Below, in pieces: positions 58,120 to 64,000 of a stretch of 64,000 nucleotides of DNA. Under the pieces are notes generated by a model. That model saw only the letters and a program-made list of their open reading frames with translations. It searched no databases and had not been told where the DNA came from. Both the position numbers and the translations under genes were made by a program. Positions within the stretch are counted from its first letter, which is position 1, and each line of letters opens with the position of its first letter. This DNA comes from Mesorhizobium tianshanense (GTDB taxonomy: Bacteria; Pseudomonadota; Alphaproteobacteria; Rhizobiales; Rhizobiaceae): the NCBI RefSeq assembly GCF_007830515.1, contig NZ_VLKT01000008.1, forward strand, positions 62,001-126,000, in the 5' to 3' direction.

Positions 58120-59024
58120 GCCCGGCCCCTTTGCGTCGGATCGAGGATGTCGCGCAGCGCATCGCCGATGAGATTGAAGGCCAGCGCCAGCGCCAAGATC
58201 GCCGCACCCGGAAAGAAGACCAGCCAGGGCGCCGCCTGGAAATAGGTCTGGTTCTCGAAAATAATGTTGCCCCAGGAGGCGGTCGGCGGCTGCACGCCGA
58301 TGCCGAGATAGCTGAGCGTTGCTTCGAGCAGCACGGTGGTCGAGATGCCGAGCGTGCCCCAGACGATGATCGTCGGCAGCAGATGCGGCAGGATATGGCG
58401 AGACAGGATGCGTGGCGCGCTTGCCCCGATGGTACGCTCGGCGTCGATGAACTCGCGCTCGGCGAGTGAGCTGGTCTCGGTGTAGATGACCCGTGCGGTC
58501 TGCACCCAGTTGACCAGTGCGATCACCATGGCGACGATCCACAGGCTCGGCTGGAGCACCGCCGCCAGGCAGATGGCGAGCAGCAGCGCCGGAAAGGCCA
58601 TCATCAGATCGGTGAAACGCATCAGCGTACCGCCGATCCAGCCGCGGAAATAGCCGGCGGTGACGCCGACCAGCGTGCCGATCAAAAGCGCCACGCCGTT
58701 GGCGACGATGCCAATGATCAGCGAGGTGCGCGCGCCGAAAAGGATGCGGGTCAGCAGATCGCGGCCGAGCAGGTCGGTGCCCAGCCAGAAGCTGGCATTC
58801 GGCGGCAAGGGCGCGCCTTCAAGCGTCAGCCCGTCGAACATCTGCTCGTTCGGATCGTAGCCCGTCAGCCACGGCGCCAAGATCGCGCCGGCCACGACGA
58901 TGGCGATGATGACCAGGCCGAGCAGCGCCAGAGGGCGTTTTACCAGCCGCCGCCAGACACCGGTGCGTGGCTTGATCGGCATGCGCCCCGTTGCCAGAAG
59001 GTCAGGCGCGATGGGATTGGTCAT
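58116..59024 (-). CDS. Dipeptide-type ABC permease (DppC)
   Basis: The 302-residue partner permease has an N-terminal segment (residues 33-53), the GTDLLGRDLLTRILFGARTSL block of OppC-type proteins, and the EAA motif REFIDAERTIGASAPRILSRH. It overlaps the AmiR-like gene by 23 bases. Confidence 0.93.
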   Translation of the reverse strand: MTNPIAPDLLATGRMPIKPRTGVWRRLVKRPLALLGLVIIAIVVAGAILAPWLTGYDPNEQMFDGLTLEGAPLPPNASFWLGTDLLGRDLLTRILFGARTSLIIGIVANGVALLIGTLVGVTAGYFRGWIGGTLMRFTDLMMAFPALLLAICLAAVLQPSLWIVAMVIALVNWVQTARVIYTETSSLAEREFIDAERTIGASAPRILSRHILPHLLPTIIVWGTLGISTTVLLEATLSYLGIGVQPPTASWGNIIFENQTYFQAAPWLVFFPGAAILALALAFNLIGDALRDILDPTQRGRA

Positions 59025-59601
59025 CGCCGCCTTCTTCCGTCATCGCCACGATCCGGCGCGCGGCCTCCTCGACGCTGATCTGCCAGCTCATCGCCAGCGA
59101 CCGGAGCTGCGCATAGGCGCGGCCGTCCCCGGCGCCTTTCGACAAGGCCTCCACCGCGCGCACGATGGTCTGGCGCTCCGCGACGCGCAGGCGAAGCGAC
59201 GATATCTCGCTTGCCAGAAGCTTGCGCGCCTCGAAACTTTGCCGCGCGATCAACAGGGCGCTGTAGACGCCGGCATTGCCGACCGGCTTCAGCAACTGGG
59301 CGTCGGCCTTGTGCGACAGCGCCCATTCGATGCGGCCTGGCGCTTCGGAACCGATCAGCGCGACCAGCGGCATCGGCGCCTCGCCCGGCGTCCAGGGGAA
59401 TTGTTCGTCGAAGCCGAGATCGGCATCGAAGAAGACGAAATCCGCCGCCAGCGCCTCGGCCGGCAGCTCCGGCCAGCAGGCGACCGTCTCGAGGCCGATG
59501 GCCGACAATTGCCGCGTGATCGCCTGCACCGTCGGATGCGGACGATGCAGGACAAAGGCCCTGGCGCCGCCGAGATTCGGGATGCGCGGGACCTTGCTCA
59601 C
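59002..59601 (-). CDS. amiR: AmiR/NasT-type ANTAR antiterminator
   Basis: The 199-residue protein has a degenerate receiver-like N-terminal domain (FVLHRPHPTVQAITRQLSAIG, DFVFFDADLGF) and a C-terminal ANTAR domain with RLRVAERQTIVRAVEALSKG and AYAQLRSLAMSWQISVEEAA. ANTAR proteins bind nascent RNA hairpins and prevent termination. It follows the AmiC-like sensor gene, as in the Pseudomonas amide operon, and overlaps it by four bases. Confidence 0.88.
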   Translation of the reverse strand: MSKVPRIPNLGGARAFVLHRPHPTVQAITRQLSAIGLETVACWPELPAEALAADFVFFDADLGFDEQFPWTPGEAPMPLVALIGSEAPGRIEWALSHKADAQLLKPVGNAGVYSALLIARQSFEARKLLASEISSLRLRVAERQTIVRAVEALSKGAGDGRAYAQLRSLAMSWQISVEEAARRIVAMTEEGGDDQSHRA

Positions 59602-60722
59602 GACACCACCCTGAGCCGTGAGCGACCGAACGTCTCGGTCCGGTCATAGCGGGACAGATAGGGATCCGGCGCGACACCCTTGGTCAGCGTGACGGTCTTG
59701 AACGCGGTCCCGTCGATGCGCCCGATCTCAACCGGCAAGGTGGCGTGCTGGGTTTGCGGGTCGATGGAGATGTCGCCGATCGGCGTTCGAAACGAGGTTC
59801 CGGCAAATGCCTGGGGAAGGTCCGTCCATTGTGCGCCGGGATTGCGGGCGAGGACATCGGCAAGCGTCCGCACCGAGGCATAGGCCGCCGCCTCGAAGGA
59901 CGAGGCAGGCATGACGGAGGGCGCCGAACCGCCCGGGCGATCCGCCGAGATATCGTGAAAGTACGGCCCGACGGAAAGGTGGCCATTGCCCGCATCATTA
60001 AGCGCCGGCAACTCGCATTCGGTGAGATTGCAGGACAGGATCGGGCAGCGCTCCGGCCTGAAATGCGGGTCGCGCCCAGCGAGTTCGGCATAGGCCTCGA
60101 TGAAGGCATAGGACGAGGAGCCGATCAGGTTGTTCAGGATGAAATCCGGTCGGGTGGCCTGGATCTCGGCGATCAGCCTGGAGACATCGACCTCGCCGAG
60201 CGGCAGATAGCGTTCGCCCAAAACCTTACCGCCGGCGTCGGCGATCAGATCGCGGGCGACACGGTTGGTCTCCCAGCCCCAGATGTAGTTCGAGCCGAGC
60301 AGGAAGCCGTTGGCGCCGAAGCGCGGCACGACATAGGCCAGCAGCGGGACGAGATGCTGGTTTGGGCAAGCGTGCATGTAGACGATATGCTCGTTCGCTT
60401 CGAAGCCCTCATAGGGGCAGGCGTACCAGAGCGTGCCGCCGGCGCGCTCGAGGATCGGAATGACCTCCTTGCGGCTCCACGACGTGATGCAGCCAATGAT
60501 GTGGCGCGCGCCGCTGTTGGCGAGAATGTCGGCGCAGCCAGTCGCATAGCCGTCGATGTTGCCTTGCGGGTCGCGCTCCACCGGAACGAATTCGATCGGG
60601 ATGGCGGGATCGGTGTTGACATCGGCGATGGCCGTCATCGCACCCGAACGGCAGGATTCGGACAGCAGGCGGTAGTTGCCCGACCGCGAGTAAAGGATGC
60701 CGATTTCGATACGCCGTCCCAA
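59598..60722 (-). CDS. amiC: AmiC-like amide/urea sensor (periplasmic-binding fold)
   Basis: TTG at 60722 with GGGGA upstream is chosen (LGRRIEIGILYSRSGNYRLL); longer starts run into the leader hairpin. The 374-residue protein lacks a signal peptide, consistent with cytoplasmic AmiC. Family blocks are IGILYSRSGNYRLLSES, IIGCITSWSRKEVIPILERA and WYACPYEGFEANEHIVYM. It should hold AmiR inactive until an amide binds. Gene order sensor, antiterminator, permeases, binding protein, amidase, ATPase is coherent for induction by amides. Confidence 0.88.
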   Translation of the reverse strand: MGRRIEIGILYSRSGNYRLLSESCRSGAMTAIADVNTDPAIPIEFVPVERDPQGNIDGYATGCADILANSGARHIIGCITSWSRKEVIPILERAGGTLWYACPYEGFEANEHIVYMHACPNQHLVPLLAYVVPRFGANGFLLGSNYIWGWETNRVARDLIADAGGKVLGERYLPLGEVDVSRLIAEIQATRPDFILNNLIGSSSYAFIEAYAELAGRDPHFRPERCPILSCNLTECELPALNDAGNGHLSVGPYFHDISADRPGGSAPSVMPASSFEAAAYASVRTLADVLARNPGAQWTDLPQAFAGTSFRTPIGDISIDPQTQHATLPVEIGRIDGTAFKTVTLTKGVAPDPYLSRYDRTETFGRSRLRVVS

Positions 60723-60732
60723 GCAAATCCCC

Positions 60733-60776
60733 AAAATAACAATGCCCCGCAGCCGCCGCCGCGGAAGGCGAGGCAT
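60733..60776 (-). terminator. Terminator-like leader hairpin in front of the amiC-like gene
   Basis: On the minus strand ATGCCTCGC (60776-60768) pairs with GCGGGGCAT (60750-60742) over nine bases, one of them a G-U pair, followed by TGTTATTTT. It lies a few bases before the amiC-like start. A weak promoter TTGACT, 16 bases, TACGCT lies at 60851-60824. An antiterminator target here would suit the ANTAR protein; I could not identify the two ANTAR hexaloops with confidence. Confidence 0.5.
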
Positions 60777-61029
60777 ACGAGGCATTTTTGCCGCCCGGCG
60801 GTCAGAGCCGGTATTTCCCCAATAGCGTATTCGGTACGGCGGGTCAGTCAAGCGGGAAAAGTGAGGGCCGGGAAAGTGACTGCTTGCGTCTGGTTGCGCG
60901 AGGGGTCTCGCAGAGAATTCGTCCTATCCGGAAAGGCCTTCCCGGCCTGCGCGATTCACTCCGCAGGCATCCCACGCGGCGCTTCGGCTGAGTGGCGTCG
61001 GTCAAGCTCGAGGGCAGGCTTCTAGTCGA

Positions 61030-61806
61030 CTAGCTGCCGTAGACGTCGAAGGCAAAATACTTGTCGTTGATTTCCTTGTATTTGCCGTTGGCGCGCAGCG
61101 CGTCGATCGCAGCATCGAGCTTGTCGGCCAGTTCCTTGTTGCCCTTCTGCAGGGCGATGCCGACGCCAGGGCCATGGATGGCCGGGTCGGGAGCCAGGGT
61201 GCCGAGCAATTTGCAGCAAGCGCCCTCGGGCTTCTTCAGCCATTCGGTCAGCAGGATGGAGCCGTCCATCACTGCGTCGAGGCGACCGTTGACCATGTCG
61301 GTGCGGGCGTCGTCGCCGGTCGGATAGGGCTTGATGGTCGAGCCGCTATATTTCTGCTCGGCGAAATTCTGATGGATCGTGGCGCTTTGTACGCCAAGCG
61401 CCTTGCCTTTCAGGTCCTCGGGCGAAGTGCCGGCGACAGTCGAATCCTTCGGCACCGCGATGGCCGGCGGCGTCTGGTAGTATTTGTGCGTGAAGTCGAC
61501 CTTCTCGGCCCGTTCCGGCGTGATGGTGATGTTGATGATGGCGTCGAACTTACCGGCCTGCAGTGCCGGGATCGAGCCGTCGAAATCCTGCACGACGAAC
61601 TCGCATTCGGTCTTCATCTCGGCGCACAGCGCTCTGCCTAGATCGATGTCGAACCCGCCCAGCGTGCCGTCGGCATTGGCATAGTTGAAGGGTGGATAGG
61701 CGCCTTCGGTGCCAAGCTTGAGTTTCTTGTTCTGGGCAGAGGTAGCGCCGGTTGCGACAGCCAGGGCGACGGACGCGGCAAGCACGAAACGACCGAAAAG
61801 GCGCAT
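61030..61806 (-). CDS. Polar amino-acid ABC transporter periplasmic binding protein
   Basis: ATG at 61806 with GGAG upstream gives a 258-residue protein with signal peptide MRLFGRFVLAASVALAVATG. Family 3 solute-binding motifs are LKLGTEGAYPPFNYAN, GFDIDLGRALCAEM and FDAIINITITPERAEKVDFT. This matches the lysine/arginine/ornithine-binding group. No cognate permease is in the window on this side, so it may be an orphan or share a transporter elsewhere. Confidence 0.92.
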   Translation of the reverse strand: MRLFGRFVLAASVALAVATGATSAQNKKLKLGTEGAYPPFNYANADGTLGGFDIDLGRALCAEMKTECEFVVQDFDGSIPALQAGKFDAIINITITPERAEKVDFTHKYYQTPPAIAVPKDSTVAGTSPEDLKGKALGVQSATIHQNFAEQKYSGSTIKPYPTGDDARTDMVNGRLDAVMDGSILLTEWLKKPEGACCKLLGTLAPDPAIHGPGVGIALQKGNKELADKLDAAIDALRANGKYKEINDKYFAFDVYGS

Positions 61807-61935
61807 GATCCAAATCTCCGTTGATCCGGGAAGTCTACGGGCTTTTTTGCCCCCGGCGGAGACGGAAACGACATGCCCTGCGGCGATCACGGCGCATCGG
61901 CGAAGGCCCCTGTGCCGCCATGCCGGTGAGACGCA

Positions 61936-62316
61936 TTACTGATCCGGCTTCTCCACCGCACTCAAGGCCGCCAAACCTTGTTGAGGCGGCTCTCCAGCTT
62001 CTAGAAACGCTTGGATCAGCAGCTCATCCTGTGGCCCTCGATAGGGTAACGGAATGCCCCTAATCTGGGCCGGCATGTCCCAGTCGAGCGGCCGGTCCTT
62101 CGGCGCAAACCACTCGCATCGCCGAACTTCCACCCAATTCCGGCGAATTGACAAACAGTTTTCGAGGCCGTCGTCTTCGTAACCGAACTCTACTCCGCAG
62201 CAGAAACATATGTCGTGACTGGGTTCTCGGCCGTCCTCGCCCCACGGCATATCGGGAGACTGATCGAGGCCACAGACACGGCATTTGAATTTGTCTCGTT
62301 TACTTAATGGGGGCAC
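61936..62316 (-). CDS. Small cysteine-rich zinc-ribbon-like protein
   Basis: GTG at 62316, with AAGGA upstream, gives a 126-residue protein; it overlaps the end of hydantoinase B by 17 bases. Residues FKCRVCGLDQSPDMPWGEDG then SHDICFCCGVEFGYEDD give two CxxC pairs that should bind one zinc. The C-terminal half has WFAPKDRPLDWDMPAQIRGI. Similar small proteins occur in many bacteria with no assigned function. Confidence 0.72.
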   Translation of the reverse strand: MPPLSKRDKFKCRVCGLDQSPDMPWGEDGREPSHDICFCCGVEFGYEDDGLENCLSIRRNWVEVRRCEWFAPKDRPLDWDMPAQIRGIPLPYRGPQDELLIQAFLEAGEPPQQGLAALSAVEKPDQ

Positions 62317-63991
62317 CGAACATGTCCTTGGCTTGCTCGGCCGTATAATATCCAAGCCTGACATCTTGAGCGACCAATTCCCGGTCGCGTTCCTTCGGAT
62401 CGCCATAGCCGCCGCCACCCGGCGTGCCGACGCGCACGCGATCGCCGGCCTTCAGTGCGATGTCCTGTTCCTTGGAAAGATGCGGCGGCACATGGGCCTC
62501 GCCGTCGCGGAACACGGTTACCGTATTGACCGCGCCGTCCTTGCCGCCCAACGCGCCCTGTGGGCCGAAACGGCCATGATCCATGACGAAGGAGGCGCGG
62601 GCGTCGCCGCGCAGGATTTCGACCTCATAGGCGAGGCCGAAGCCGCCGCGATGCTTGCCGGCGCCGCCCGAGCCTTCGCGCAGGGCATAGTGGCGGTAGA
62701 GCACCGGGAAGGCCTGTTCCATGATCTCGACCGGCGGCGACTTGGAAATGCCTATGGTCGAGCAGCCATTGGTGAGGCCATCATGATCGGTATTGCCGCC
62801 ATAGCCGCCGCCGGAGATCTGGTACATGACATAGTCGCGGCCACGCTCCGGGTCGTTGCCGCCGAGCGCGAAATTGCCGCTGGAGCCGGCCGGGGCCGCC
62901 GTCACCTTGTCAGGCAGGGCCTGCACCATCGCCGCGAACACAGCCTCGGCGATGCGCTGCGAAACCTCGGCCGCGCAGCCCGATACCGGGCTCGGATATT
63001 TGGCGTCGAGGAAGGTGCCTTCCGGCCGCTTGACATTCAGCGGCTCGAACGCGCCAGCGCTGATCGGCACGTCCGGGAAAATGTGGCGCATGGCCAAGTA
63101 GACCGAGGACAACGTCGTCGCCAGCACGCTGTTCATCGGCCCCGCACAAGGCTTCGACGAGCCGGCGAAATCGAAGCTGAGCGTGTCGCCCCGTTTCTCG
63201 ACCGCAAGCGCGATGGTCAGCGGCTCGTTCACCACCCCGTCGGAATCGACGAAAGCCTGCGAGCGATAGATGCCGTCGGGAATGGCTGATATGTTGGCCC
63301 GCATCTGTTCGGCGGCGCGGCGGCGCAATTCGGCGATCGCCTCGACCACCGTTTCGTCTCCGTAACGGTCCAGGATTCCGTTGAGCCGATCCTGGCCGAT
63401 CAGCAATGCCGCCGCCTGCGCGCGGATGTCACCGATGCGCTGGTCGGCGACACGGATATTGGAGCAGATGATGGCGTAGATCTCGGGATCGAGCACGCCC
63501 TTCTTGAACAGTTTCACCGGCGGCAGGCGCAAGCCTTCCTGCTCGACCGCCGTTGCCGAGGCGGAAAAGCCGCCAGGCACCGAGCCGCCAATGTCGGGCC
63601 AGTGGCCGGTGTTCGACAGCCAGCAGAATATCTTTCCGCTCCGATAGACCGGCATGGCGAAGCGCACGTCCATCAGATGGGTGCCGCCGAGATAGGGGTC
63701 GTTGACGATGTAGATATCGCCCGGCTCGGGCGGCAGGCAGCGGCCATCGGCGATCATCTCGATCACCGTCCGCGTCGAATATTGCATGACGCCGACGAAC
63801 ACCGGCAGGCCCTGGCTGCCTTGCGCGATCAGCGAACCATCGACCGCCGAATAGATGCCGTCGGAGCGGTCATTGGCCTCGGCGATAACAGGCGAGAAAG
63901 CCGCGCGCGAGAAGGTCAGGTCCATCTCGTCGCAGACCTGCTGCAGCGCTGCCTGAAGGACCGAAAGCGTAATGGTGTCGAGCTTTGCCAT
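62300..63991 (-). CDS. hyuB: Hydantoinase B/N-methylhydantoinase-type subunit
   Basis: The 563-residue protein begins MAKLDTITLSVLQAALQQVCDEM and has the HyuB/oxoprolinase-B order: EANDRSDGIYSAVDGSLIAQ, GDIYIVNDPYLGGTHLMDV, GGNTDHDGLTNGCSTIG and REGSGGAGKHRGGFGL. With an HyuA partner (probably beyond the right edge) it opens cyclic amides such as hydantoins or oxoproline using ATP. It is downstream of that missing gene and upstream of the zinc-ribbon protein. Confidence 0.92.
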   Translation of the reverse strand: MAKLDTITLSVLQAALQQVCDEMDLTFSRAAFSPVIAEANDRSDGIYSAVDGSLIAQGSQGLPVFVGVMQYSTRTVIEMIADGRCLPPEPGDIYIVNDPYLGGTHLMDVRFAMPVYRSGKIFCWLSNTGHWPDIGGSVPGGFSASATAVEQEGLRLPPVKLFKKGVLDPEIYAIICSNIRVADQRIGDIRAQAAALLIGQDRLNGILDRYGDETVVEAIAELRRRAAEQMRANISAIPDGIYRSQAFVDSDGVVNEPLTIALAVEKRGDTLSFDFAGSSKPCAGPMNSVLATTLSSVYLAMRHIFPDVPISAGAFEPLNVKRPEGTFLDAKYPSPVSGCAAEVSQRIAEAVFAAMVQALPDKVTAAPAGSSGNFALGGNDPERGRDYVMYQISGGGYGGNTDHDGLTNGCSTIGISKSPPVEIMEQAFPVLYRHYALREGSGGAGKHRGGFGLAYEVEILRGDARASFVMDHGRFGPQGALGGKDGAVNTVTVFRDGEAHVPPHLSKEQDIALKAGDRVRVGTPGGGGYGDPKERDRELVAQDVRLGYYTAEQAKDMFGAPIK

Positions 63992-64000
63992 CTCAGGCCT

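Overview
The window reads as chromosomal DNA of a rhizobial alphaproteobacterium, most likely Mesorhizobium or a close relative. The clues are the high GC, tightly overlapped operons, a sorbitol/mannitol (smo-mtlK) operon of the rhizobial type, a urease cluster in the rhizobial arrangement, a NodF/NodE-like pair, and short palindromic repeats of the kind scattered through Rhizobiales intergenic DNA. No replication origin, prophage or CRISPR array was seen.

Layout. 1-5.05 kb: cell-surface polysaccharide genes (exported protein cut by the window edge, processive GT2 glycosyltransferase, UDP-glucuronate decarboxylase-like SDR; divergent UDP-sugar dehydrogenase). 5.1-18 kb: polyol catabolism (smoE-F-G-K-S, mtlK, HAD phosphatase, FGGY kinase on the minus strand), with a SorC-type regulator, a LysR regulator, a second HAD phosphatase and a class II aldolase-like protein. 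A palindrome overlaps the smoE promoter and related sites lie at the regulator gene. 18-27 kb: urease cluster in the order ureD-ureA-DUF1272-ureJ/hupE-ureB-[two genes on the opposite strand]-ureC-DUF29-membrane protein-ureE-ureF-DUF3995-ureG. 27.2-33.2 kb: NodF-like ACP plus NodE-like ketosynthase, GST, histone-H1-like protein, P-loop kinase, mutarotase-like protein and a D,D-carboxypeptidase.

33.57-37.32 kb: an intact tRNA-Arg(CCG) followed by about 3.7 kb of foreign-looking DNA that ends in a degenerate copy of the tRNA 3' half. It carries an IS481-family element and a translationally coupled two-gene cassette: a NdpA/YejK-family nucleoid protein and a protein with C-terminal membrane segments. 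This is the best candidate for an undescribed system, possibly anti-phage. 37.35-44.9 kb: a six-gene hydrogenase-4-like membrane complex whose large subunit has lost all four NiFe cysteine ligands (an Ehr-type complex), led by an XRE regulator. 45-47.9 kb: small exported proteins, including a duplicated-repeat Asp-rich lipoprotein and a second Asp-rich protein.

47.95-64 kb: a MarR regulator with paired operators and a divergent methyltransferase-like membrane protein. Next comes a plus-strand operon (2-hydroxyacid dehydrogenase, D-amino-acid-oxidase-type flavoprotein, RidA, N-carbamoyl-D-amino-acid hydrolase). It faces a minus-strand operon (AmiC-like sensor, AmiR/ANTAR antiterminator, dipeptide-type ABC permeases, binding protein, formamidase/acetamidase, double ATPase) that has a terminator-like hairpin in its leader. 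An amino-acid-binding protein, a small zinc-ribbon protein and hydantoinase B close the window. Together the last 15 kb suggest uptake and breakdown of amides, hydantoins and N-carbamoyl-D-amino acids. Family names were assigned by reading motifs, without database searches.
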